A stretch of 5,097 bases of DNA, from NCBI GenBank assembly GCA_964547515.1, contig CAZJOA010000165.1, forward strand, positions 1 to 5,097. The letters are read 5' to 3'. Positions 1 to 5,097 of this stretch are shown piece by piece. The notes beneath the pieces are model-generated. The model saw only the letters and a list, made by a program, of their open reading frames with translations, had not been told where the DNA came from and ran no database searches. The stretch's first letter is position 1. Every line of letters starts with the position of its first letter. A program made the translations under genes and the position numbers. Origin of the DNA: UBA11524 sp964547515 (GTDB taxonomy: Bacteria > Bacillota > Clostridia > Christensenellales > Aristaeellaceae).

Positions 1-27
1 TTACATGGAAAATCGTATCGCCTTGTT

Positions 28-34
28 CCTCCTT
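28..34 (-). promoter_or_regulatory. Strong ribosome binding site for an unseen downstream gene
   Basis: AAGGAGG lies 16 bases after the ispDF stop, a strong site with the same AAGGAGGAACAA core as HU. No ATG, GTG or TTG follows at normal spacing. The only ATG (6-4) is 21 bases away and is followed at once by TAA (3-1). The gene it serves may start at ATT (13-11), whose frame stays open to the edge, or beyond the window. There is no terminator between ispDF and this site, so the operon probably continues. Confidence 0.5.
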
Positions 35-50
35 ATGCCTGCACCGCCGT

Positions 51-1202
51 TCATGCGTGCTGCTCCACCATGCACACCGCCTGGGCGCTGATGCCCTCCT
101 CGCGCCCCTCGAAGGCGAGGTGCTCGGTGGTGGTGGCCTTGACGTTCACCCGCTCCACGGGCAAATGGAGCGCATCGGCGATGTTCTGGCGCATTCGGGG
201 GATGAACGGCAGGAGCTTGGGCTTCTGCGCGACGATGGTCACGTCGCAGTTGGTCACGCGTGCACCGTGTTCCGTCAGCAGGTCGTTCACATGATGCAGC
301 AGCACCATGGAGGAAATGCCGCGATAGCGCTCGTCGGTGTCGGGGAAATGCCTGCCGATGTCCCCCAGCGCCAATGCGCCGAGCATGGCATCCATCAGCG
401 CGTGGAGCGCCACATCCGCATCCGAATGCCCTAACAGCCCCAGCGTATGCGGCACATGCACCCCGCACAGGATGAGGTCGCGCCCTTCCACCAGGCGATG
501 CACGTCATACCCCTGACCGATGCGCAGCGCGGGGTACGGCCGATCCAGAAATGCCTCTGCCATTTTCATGTCCTCCGGTGTGGTCAGCTTGATGTTGCGC
601 CGGTCGCCGAGGGTCAGGCGGACGGGATGTCCCAGGCGTTCGACCAGGGAGGCATCATCCGTGCCGAGGAAGCCCTCCGCCCGGGCGGCGATATGCGCCT
701 GTCGGATCAGATCGACCCGGAAGGCCTGCGGGGTCTGGACGATGCGCAGACCGCTGCGGTCGGGGGTAGCGAGCACGTCCTCCTGTGCGTCCACCTGCTT
801 GACCGTGTCCACCGCCGGGATGGCCGCGACCCCCGTGCCGCATGCTTCGGCGGACTGCATGCAGCGGCGGATGGTGTCCGCATCCACCAGACAGCGTGCG
901 CCGTCGTGGATGAGCACATGGGTGCAGTCCAGCGGGAGGGCACACAGGCCGTTCCAGACGGAGGCCTGCCGGGTATCGCCGCCGATGGCCATGCGCAGGG
1001 GGATGCCGATCCCCTGCACGGCGGACAGGACATCCGCCTGATCCGCCTCACGGCTGACCAGAACGATGCCGTCCACCAGCCCGGCAAAGGCCTTCACGGC
1101 ACGGCTGATGACCCTTTCGCCGCATACGTCCAGGAGCACCTTGTTCCGGGTCGCGCCCATGCGGCTGCCGCTGCCCCCCGCCAGGATGATCGCATACCAC
1201 AT
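51..1202 (-). CDS. ispDF: Bifunctional IspD/IspF (MEP pathway)
   Basis: This cytoplasmic two-domain enzyme of non-mevalonate isoprenoid synthesis has 383 residues. The N-terminal IspD half (about 1-218) joins CTP to 2-C-methyl-D-erythritol 4-phosphate. The C-terminal IspF half (about 227-383) cyclises the phosphorylated CDP-ME to MEcPP; the step between, IspE, is not here. IspD motifs seen: LAGGSGSRMG (7-16), K21, GGDTRQASVWNGL (74-86), HDGAR (99-103), QTPQAF (156-161), TDDASLVE (181-188) and NIKLTTPED (203-211). IspF motifs seen: metal ligands D233 and H235 in YDVH, LGHSDADV (257-264), H267, GDIGRHFPDTD (280-290), KATTTE (355-360) and GREEG (366-370). The interdomain linker is only about eight residues. 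IspD normally has proline before K21 and after HDGAR; here these are N20 and C104. The ATG lies three bases after the rqcP stop, with GGAGG (1211-1215) eight bases upstream, implying translational coupling. Both domains look complete and active. Confidence 0.96.
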   Translation of the reverse strand: MWYAIILAGGSGSRMGATRNKVLLDVCGERVISRAVKAFAGLVDGIVLVSREADQADVLSAVQGIGIPLRMAIGGDTRQASVWNGLCALPLDCTHVLIHDGARCLVDADTIRRCMQSAEACGTGVAAIPAVDTVKQVDAQEDVLATPDRSGLRIVQTPQAFRVDLIRQAHIAARAEGFLGTDDASLVERLGHPVRLTLGDRRNIKLTTPEDMKMAEAFLDRPYPALRIGQGYDVHRLVEGRDLILCGVHVPHTLGLLGHSDADVALHALMDAMLGALALGDIGRHFPDTDERYRGISSMVLLHHVNDLLTEHGARVTNCDVTIVAQKPKLLPFIPRMRQNIADALHLPVERVNVKATTTEHLAFEGREEGISAQAVCMVEQHA

Positions 1203-1205
1203 CGC

Positions 1206-1487
1206 TCAGTCCTCCGTCTGACGCTCGCGCGCCATGGCGGCATCCTCCTCCAGGATGCGATACAGCTCCGCCGCGCCCTCCTTCTTCACCGTGGCGGGAA
1301 CGGCCAGGATCTCGTACCTGCCCAGATGGTCGCCGAAGCGGATGGTCATGATGTCCCCCGGCCTGACCTCCGCGCCGGGCTTGGCCGGCTTGCCATTGAG
1401 CGTCACGCGACCGCCCGAACAGGCCTCATTGGCCACCGTCCGGCGCTTGATGATGCGCGACACCTTCAAATATTTATCAAGACGCAT
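1206..1487 (-). CDS. rqcP: RqcP, S4-domain ribosome quality control protein (YabO family)
   Basis: This is a 93-residue basic RNA-binding protein. In Bacillus subtilis RqcP (YabO) works with RqcH on obstructed 50S subunits to add alanine tails to stalled nascent chains; the related HslR/Hsp15 binds similar 50S complexes. The S4 fold fills about residues 1-60: MRLDKYLKVSRIIKRRT at the N-terminus, then GRVTLNGKPAKPG (26-38) and VRPGD (41-45). The C-terminal tail is acidic and helical (KKEGAAELYRILEED). I chose the ATG at 1487 because family members begin MRLDK and GAGGTG lies six bases before it. An in-frame GTG at 1496 would add three residues, but it overlaps that same ribosome site and has none of its own. 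It follows HU across an intrinsic terminator and is coupled to ispDF downstream. The family assignment is strong; the quality-control role is transferred from Bacillus. Confidence 0.93.
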   Translation of the reverse strand: MRLDKYLKVSRIIKRRTVANEACSGGRVTLNGKPAKPGAEVRPGDIMTIRFGDHLGRYEILAVPATVKKEGAAELYRILEEDAAMARERQTED

Positions 1488-1493
1488 ATCGTT

Positions 1494-1499
1494 CACCTC
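1494..1499 (-). promoter_or_regulatory. Ribosome binding site deciding the rqcP start
   Basis: GAGGTG lies six bases before ATG 1487. The last three bases of this motif are themselves the GTG at 1496 that would be the alternative start, so using GTG would leave the gene without a ribosome site. This supports the shorter, family-typical MRLDK start. Confidence 0.8.
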
Positions 1500-1510
1500 A
1501 TTCTGACCTG

Positions 1511-1542
1511 ATAAGAAAAGCCCGCAAGCGTCGCCTGCGGGC
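1511..1542 (-). terminator. Intrinsic terminator after HU
   Basis: Read on the minus strand, GCCCGCAGGC pairs with GCTTGCGGGC around a three-base GAC loop. This gives a ten-pair stem with one G-T wobble, followed directly by TTTTCTTAT. It begins 13 bases after the HU stop and its U-rich tract ends about 12 bases before the rqcP ribosome site. It should end most HU transcripts and limit read-through into rqcP-ispDF. Confidence 0.93.
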
Positions 1543-1555
1543 CGGAATGCCGTAA

Positions 1556-1834
1556 TTACTTGTTGACAGCTTCCTTCAGGGACTTGCCAGCCTTGAAGAC
1601 GGGCGCCTTGGAGGCGGGGATGGTGATCTCCTGCTCGGGAGCCTGGGGGTTGCGGGCGACACGCTCGGGACGATCCTTCACCTCGAAGGAGCCGAAGCCA
1701 ACGATCTGCACCTTCTCGCCCTTGGTCAGCGCGTTGGTGATGACATCCACCACGGAATTCAGGGCCTTCTCGGCATCCTTCTTGGTGAAGCCGGTGGACT
1801 CGGTGATGGCGGCGATCAGTTCGGACTTGTTCAT
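1556..1834 (-). CDS. hup: HU family nucleoid protein
   Basis: This 92-residue HU protein is expected to act as a dimer that bends and compacts DNA with little sequence preference. The N-terminal helical dimerisation part is MNKSELIAAI through about residue 40, followed by the signature GFGSF (46-50). The DNA-gripping beta arm carries RNP (61-63), with P63 the proline that intercalates between base pairs, and then IPASKAPVFKAGKSLKEAV (72-90). The arm segment after RNPQ reads APEQEITI, which looks one residue longer than the common TGEEIEI form. AAGGAGG (1845-1851) sits ten bases before the ATG, a strong ribosome site suited to an abundant protein. A clear intrinsic terminator follows. Upstream there are 120 bases to the mazG stop without an obvious terminator, so HU may receive read-through from mazG as well as having its own promoter, which I could not identify. 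Confidence 0.97.
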   Translation of the reverse strand: MNKSELIAAITESTGFTKKDAEKALNSVVDVITNALTKGEKVQIVGFGSFEVKDRPERVARNPQAPEQEITIPASKAPVFKAGKSLKEAVNK

Positions 1835-1863
1835 GTTGTTTGTTCCTCCTTGCTGTACCTATG

Positions 1864-1891
1864 CATGCGCATGGTCAGGGGCGATGCCCCT
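1864..1891. other. Hairpin and palindrome in the HU leader
   Basis: On the minus strand AGGGGC-ATC-GCCCCT (1891-1877) forms a six-pair GC-rich stem with a three-base loop. Four bases further on is the perfect ten-base palindrome CATGCGCATG (1873-1864). No U-run follows the hairpin, so it is not a normal terminator. The pair lies 12 bases upstream of the HU ribosome site and could be an operator, an mRNA-stabilising leader structure or a fragment of a dispersed GC-rich repeat. Function is unknown. Confidence 0.4.
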
Positions 1892-1954
1892 ACGATATGA
1901 TTTGATCTTGTCCAGCCCCGTCAGGATACCCTGCAAAGGCGCTGGTTATGCGGG

Positions 1955-3412
1955 TCAGCGCTGATGCTGCTCAGCCTCCTTGACCCTATTCCAGTATACA
2001 TCCATTTCCGCCAATGTCAAGCCCTCCAGCGATTTTTCGTCGGAAATGATGCGCTTTTCCATCGCGGTGAAGCGTCGGATGAACTTCTCCGTCGCGGCCT
2101 TGAGCAGCAGCTCCGGCTCTTCGCCGGCCAGACGCGCCACATTGACGCAGCTGAACAGCAGGTCGCCCAGCTCCTCGCCGGGGTCGCGCCCCGCCCGCAG
2201 CTCGGCAAGCACCTCGTCCGCCTCCTCGTGGATCTTGGGCAGCGCCCCCTGCGCATCCGTCCAGTCGAAGCCCACCTGCGCCGCCTTCTTCTGCACCTTG
2301 GCGGCACGCATCAGCGCGGGCAGTCCGCGGCTGACATCCGCCAGCACGCTCGCCTGTGTCGTCAGCCCCTTCTCGGCCTTCTTCAGCTTCTCCCAGCTCT
2401 GCGACACCTCGTCCGCCGTGTCGCAATGGACATCGCCGAAGATATGCGCGTGCCGGTAGAGCATCTTGCGGACGATGGCCGTGGTCACATCGCTGATGGC
2501 GAATTCGCCCGCGTCCGCCGCAATGTCCGCATGGAAGGCGATTTGCAGCAGCACATCGCCCAATTCGTCCGCCAGATGCTCCGGATCGTCCTCATCGATG
2601 GCGGCCACCGCCTCGTAGGCCTCCTCCAGCAGGTATTTCCGCAGGCTCTCATGCGTCTGCTGACGATCCCATGGGCACTCCTGACGCAGACGGTGCATAA
2701 TGTGCATCAGATCCGCCAAACAGTAGCGCTCCCGCTGACGGATGTCCGCCGCCGGGATGTACAGGCAGACCGTGTGATCGTAGGTGCGCTGCCGATCCAG
2801 CTCCATCAGCGGGATGACCAGCGGTCGGCGGTTGATCTTCGCCGTGGACGGGTACAGCACGACCTCCATCTCGTCCGGATACAGGTCGGTCAGCGCGAGC
2901 TTCAGGTTGCAGGCCAGCATCCGGTCGAAGATCTCCGTGATGAGCAGGGGCGTGTCCGGGTCGGGCGCGGCGGACAATGCGTCCATGCAGGGCAGGATGC
3001 GCACGCTCCCCGTCTGCCGGAAGCCCTCCGGCAGCAGCGCGATGCAGCTGTCCGCCATGGTCACGCCGGGCAGGATGGTCACGCTCCCCTCTTCCGGGCA
3101 TGCGGCACGCAGCGCACGGACAGCGCCGTCCGTCTGCGCGTCCATCACGGCGAAGGTCACAGCATGGGTCGCCGCCTCCGCCCAGAGAAGCTTCGCCATG
3201 TGGGTGTGCAGGGTGTCAAAGTCCTCATATGCCTCATAGAGGGCATCAAAATCGGTGAACGCAATGTCCTCCGCACGCAGCCATTCCGCCACGCGGTGAC
3301 GCGCCGTCCGCAGGATCAGATGACGGCTCTTGCGCAGGGTCTCGGCGGTTTGCAGGGTCAGCAGCTTCGGGTCTCCCGGCCCGAGGGAAACGACGGTGAC
3401 GGTGGGTTTCAT
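1955..3412 (-). CDS. mazG: YabN-type MazG: methylase-like domain fused to NTP pyrophosphohydrolase
   Basis: This 485-residue cytoplasmic protein has a tetrapyrrole-methylase-like N-terminus (about 1-222) fused to tandem MazG domains (about 230-485), the Bacillus YabN architecture. MazG hydrolyses nucleoside triphosphates to monophosphate and pyrophosphate, clearing aberrant nucleotides. The first MazG unit has CPWDRQQTHESLRKYLLEEA (246-265), metal-binding E263, E264 and E267, then E283 and D286 in ADELGD, and RHAHIFGD (320-327), where RHPHVFGD is usual. The second has LPALMRAAKVQKKAAQVGFDW (364-384), E396, E397 and E400, and EELGD (413-417). In the methylase part SLGPGDPKLLTLQTAETL (9-26) is intact. 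The second cofactor motif, usually AVPGDP or AVPGHP, reads AVMDAQ (88-93), so methyltransferase activity is doubtful. The start is nine bases after the flippase stop, and GAGGTG (3418-3423), overlapping that stop, is five bases upstream. Hydrolase assignment is strong; the methylase substrate is unknown. Confidence 0.95.
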   Translation of the reverse strand: MKPTVTVVSLGPGDPKLLTLQTAETLRKSRHLILRTARHRVAEWLRAEDIAFTDFDALYEAYEDFDTLHTHMAKLLWAEAATHAVTFAVMDAQTDGAVRALRAACPEEGSVTILPGVTMADSCIALLPEGFRQTGSVRILPCMDALSAAPDPDTPLLITEIFDRMLACNLKLALTDLYPDEMEVVLYPSTAKINRRPLVIPLMELDRQRTYDHTVCLYIPAADIRQRERYCLADLMHIMHRLRQECPWDRQQTHESLRKYLLEEAYEAVAAIDEDDPEHLADELGDVLLQIAFHADIAADAGEFAISDVTTAIVRKMLYRHAHIFGDVHCDTADEVSQSWEKLKKAEKGLTTQASVLADVSRGLPALMRAAKVQKKAAQVGFDWTDAQGALPKIHEEADEVLAELRAGRDPGEELGDLLFSCVNVARLAGEEPELLLKAATEKFIRRFTAMEKRIISDEKSLEGLTLAEMDVYWNRVKEAEQHQR

Positions 3413-3417
3413 ATCAG

Positions 3418-3423
3418 CACCTC
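3418..3423 (-). promoter_or_regulatory. mazG ribosome binding site overlapping the spoVB stop
   Basis: GAGGTG lies five bases before the mazG ATG and shares two bases with the TGA stop of the upstream flippase gene (3424-3422). Ribosomes terminating on the flippase are thus placed on the mazG start, which argues for translational coupling and a shared transcript. Confidence 0.8.
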
Positions 3424-4987
3424 ATTTTCTGCGGCGGAAGGCCCGCAGGTCGTCCATGGTGATGGCCTTGAGCGCCAGGGCAGCGGCGGCGTAGACCACC
3501 ACACCGGCGGCGACCTCCGCCAGGAGCGTCAGCCGGTTGACCGGCAGCAGCTCCCGCAAGCCCCAGACCGCCACGCCCATGGCCGCCGTCGCCAGCCCCG
3601 GACGCATCAGCCAGCCCATCCAGTTCGGCTTCGACCGCGTGTGCCGCAGCATGAAATACAGGTTGGGCACAAGCGACACCGAATAGCACACGATGGACGC
3701 GATGGGCGCACCATGGATGTGGATGGTCGGCTGCGCGATGAGCACATAGTTCAGGATGATCTTGCAGATCACGCCCGCCAGCAGGGTATACATGGGGATG
3801 CGCTGCTTCCCCAGCCCCTGGAGGACGCTGGTGGTGGCCTGCACGACGGTGAAGAGCACGATGGTCAGGCTGGACATGGACAGCAGCTCGCCGCCCAGAA
3901 TCAATTCCGCCTCGCTCAGCGACCCCTGATAGAAGAAGCGCATCAGCGGTTCGGCCAGGACGCTCATGCCGATGGAGCAGGGCAGGCCGATCAGGAACGC
4001 AAAGCGCATGCCCAGGTCGGTCTGTCGGGCGATCGCCCCCGAATCCTCCAGCGCCTTGGCGGACGATATGGCCGGCACGAGCGACATGCTCACCGCCAGC
4101 GCCAGCGCCGTGGGGATGTTGATGATGCGGATGACCGTGCCGCTGAACAGGCCGTACATCGCGCCGGCCTGGGCATTGTCGATGCCCGCCGTGACCAGCC
4201 GTCCCACCATGATGACGGAGTCGATATACTGGGACAGGGGGACGATGCACGCGCCGATGGTGATGGGCACGGAGATGGTCAGGAGCTGTCGGGCGATGGT
4301 CAGCGGGGGTTCGGGGGCTTCCTGGCTGATCTGCGGGAGCTCGCCGAAGCTGCGGCGCTTCCGCCGATACAGGATGACCATGTACAGCAGGGCGATGCCC
4401 TCCACCAGGGTCGTGCCCAGCAGTGCACCGGCCGCACCATAAGCCACGCTGTGCCTGTTGCCGATATAGGCCAGCGGCAGTGCCAGGAAGACCTTGCCGA
4501 CCTGTTCGATCAGCTGACTGACCGCGGTCGGGGTCATGTTCTGCTGCCCCTGCATGAAGCCGCGGAAGGCGCTGAGCACACAGACGATGACCACACAGGG
4601 CGCGATGACCTGGAAGCCGATGCGGCTGTCCGGCTGATCGGACGCGGCGGCGAGCAAACCGCTGCCCGCGAGCATGAGGAGGGTCGCGATGCTGCCCAGC
4701 ACCAGCAGCAGCAGCAGTGCCGCGCGGAACACGCCCTTCGCGCCGCGCGGGTCATCCTTGGCCAGGCAGCGCGCCACCAGACGGCTGACTGCCACGGGTA
4801 ATCCGGCGGACGAAATGGTCAGCAGCAGATTATACGCCGGGAAAACGGCCTGATAAACGCCCAGGCCCTCCGTGCCGATGAGCCAGGTGAGCGGGATGGA
4901 ATACAGCACGCCCACCAGCTTGCAGATCACACCGGCCAGACCGAGGACGGTCATGCCGCCGATGATGGACTTCGACTTGTTCGACAT
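3422..4987 (-). CDS. spoVB: SpoVB/MurJ-like lipid flippase (MOP superfamily)
   Basis: This 521-residue multi-pass membrane protein is close to the roughly 520 residues of Bacillus SpoVB and YabM. Members of this polysaccharide-flippase branch of the MOP/MATE superfamily are thought to move undecaprenyl-linked envelope or spore-cortex precursors across the cytoplasmic membrane. Family features seen: the N-terminal GGMTVLGLAGVICKLVGVLY helix (10-29), PLTWLIGTEGLGVYQ (32-46), FRGFMQGQQNMTPTAVSQ (141-158), VPLSQYIDSVIMVGRL (249-264) and MSLVPAISSA (301-310). Hydrophobic segments run to the C-terminus and it ends in basic FRRRK. LAGVICK occurs twice (17-23 and 413-419), echoing the two-fold internal symmetry of the superfamily. 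I chose ATG 4987 because AAAGGA lies eight bases upstream and the sequence then begins like the family. Longer in-frame starts would run over the promoter. It is first in the operon. Whether it is true sporulation SpoVB or a vegetative YabM/MurJ-type paralogue cannot be decided here. Confidence 0.92.
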   Translation of the reverse strand: MSNKSKSIIGGMTVLGLAGVICKLVGVLYSIPLTWLIGTEGLGVYQAVFPAYNLLLTISSAGLPVAVSRLVARCLAKDDPRGAKGVFRAALLLLLVLGSIATLLMLAGSGLLAAASDQPDSRIGFQVIAPCVVIVCVLSAFRGFMQGQQNMTPTAVSQLIEQVGKVFLALPLAYIGNRHSVAYGAAGALLGTTLVEGIALLYMVILYRRKRRSFGELPQISQEAPEPPLTIARQLLTISVPITIGACIVPLSQYIDSVIMVGRLVTAGIDNAQAGAMYGLFSGTVIRIINIPTALALAVSMSLVPAISSAKALEDSGAIARQTDLGMRFAFLIGLPCSIGMSVLAEPLMRFFYQGSLSEAELILGGELLSMSSLTIVLFTVVQATTSVLQGLGKQRIPMYTLLAGVICKIILNYVLIAQPTIHIHGAPIASIVCYSVSLVPNLYFMLRHTRSKPNWMGWLMRPGLATAAMGVAVWGLRELLPVNRLTLLAEVAAGVVVYAAAALALKAITMDDLRAFRRRK

Positions 4988-4995
4988 AGGTCGCA

Positions 4996-5001
4996 TCCTT
5001 T
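4996..5001 (-). promoter_or_regulatory. Ribosome binding site deciding the spoVB start
   Basis: AAAGGA lies eight bases before the ATG at 4987. An in-frame ATG at 4996 overlaps this motif and so cannot use it. The site therefore selects MSNKSKS as the N-terminus. Confidence 0.8.
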
Positions 5002-5023
5002 CAAAATAACAGGCTACAGCCCT

Positions 5024-5052
5024 ATTATACGCCTTTTCGCAGGATCGCACAA
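5024..5052 (-). promoter_or_regulatory. Sigma-A-type promoter for spoVB-mazG
   Basis: On the minus strand a perfect TATAAT (5029-5024) is preceded, across 17 bases, by TTGTGC (5052-5047), which keeps only the TTG of the -35 consensus TTGACA. Transcription would start near 5017, about 30 bases before the flippase ATG, leaving a short leader with room for the ribosome site and little else. The surrounding DNA is more AT-rich than the genes. The vegetative promoter fits general use rather than sporulation-specific expression, but a second sporulation promoter further upstream cannot be excluded. Confidence 0.75.
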
Positions 5053-5097
5053 GTGCCTTCGACCCATATCCGCGTTTTGTCGTCACCGGTGCGTGTG

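Noticed and set aside
1488..1496. GTG start adding three residues to RqcP
   Set aside because: The GTG is part of the ribosome site for ATG 1487, and family members start MRLDK.
447..1511. 354-codon plus-strand reading frame opposite ispDF and rqcP
   Set aside because: It is also in antisense register with both genes and crosses the gap between them; low-complexity composition and no family resemblance.
1920..1954. Terminator after mazG
   Set aside because: CCAGC and GCTGG could pair, but with only five pairs, a loop of about 24 bases and no U-run; not convincing.
1852..1954. Promoter for HU
   Set aside because: TATCGT and TATCCT partly resemble a -10 box, but neither has a credible -35 at 16-18 bases.
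1964..4801. Long plus-strand reading frame as a gene
   Set aside because: It is in exact antisense register with two well-supported genes, is rich in R, Q, H and G with no recognisable domain, and its openness follows from rare TTA, CTA and TCA codons.
4988..5086. 33-residue N-terminal extension of the flippase
   Set aside because: It would run over the TATAAT promoter element and bypass the well-placed AAAGGA site, and the extra residues do not resemble the family N-terminus.
1..5097. CRISPR, insertion sequence, tRNA or rRNA
   Set aside because: No spaced direct repeats, terminal inverted repeats, transposase motifs or RNA gene signatures seen; nearly all bases are in five housekeeping genes.

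Overview
The window is a compact, single-direction gene block. Every convincing gene lies on the minus strand, so biological order runs from the right end to the left. By eye the DNA is GC-rich, with strong third-position G/C bias. The genes use strong AAGGAGG- or GAGGTG-type Shine-Dalgarno sites. Gene content and order (SpoVB-like flippase, YabN-type MazG, HU, RqcP/YabO) match the conserved yabM-yabN-yabO neighbourhood of Bacillota, so the best guess is a high-GC member of the Clostridia. This is inference from gene families and order, with no marker gene to confirm it.

Layout, in transcription order: a sigma-A-like promoter with a perfect TATAAT (5024-5052); a SpoVB/MurJ-like lipid flippase (4987-3422); mazG/yabN, nine bases after the flippase stop (3412-1955); a 120-base spacer holding a short GC-rich hairpin and a palindrome; HU (1834-1556); a textbook intrinsic terminator (1542-1511); rqcP (1487-1206); and ispDF, three bases after the rqcP stop (1202-51). 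The last 50 bases (50-1) contain a strong AAGGAGG site but no standard start codon at a suitable distance before the window ends.

Functionally the block is housekeeping. The flippase moves a lipid-linked envelope precursor across the membrane. MazG hydrolyses unwanted nucleoside triphosphates. HU compacts DNA. RqcP helps tag nascent chains on stalled ribosomes. IspDF makes isoprenoid precursors by the MEP pathway, which ultimately feeds the undecaprenyl lipid carriers that flippases handle. The transcript is probably split, with spoVB-mazG read from the right-hand promoter, HU ended by its own terminator, and rqcP-ispDF dependent on read-through or on a promoter I could not find.

I see no mobile element, CRISPR array, RNA gene or evident new defence system. 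The main oddities are a YabN methylase domain that has lost its second cofactor-binding motif, a terminator directly ahead of rqcP, an orphan ribosome binding site at the left edge, ispDF in the place held by yabP-yabQ-divIC in Bacillus subtilis, and very long antisense open frames that codon usage explains.
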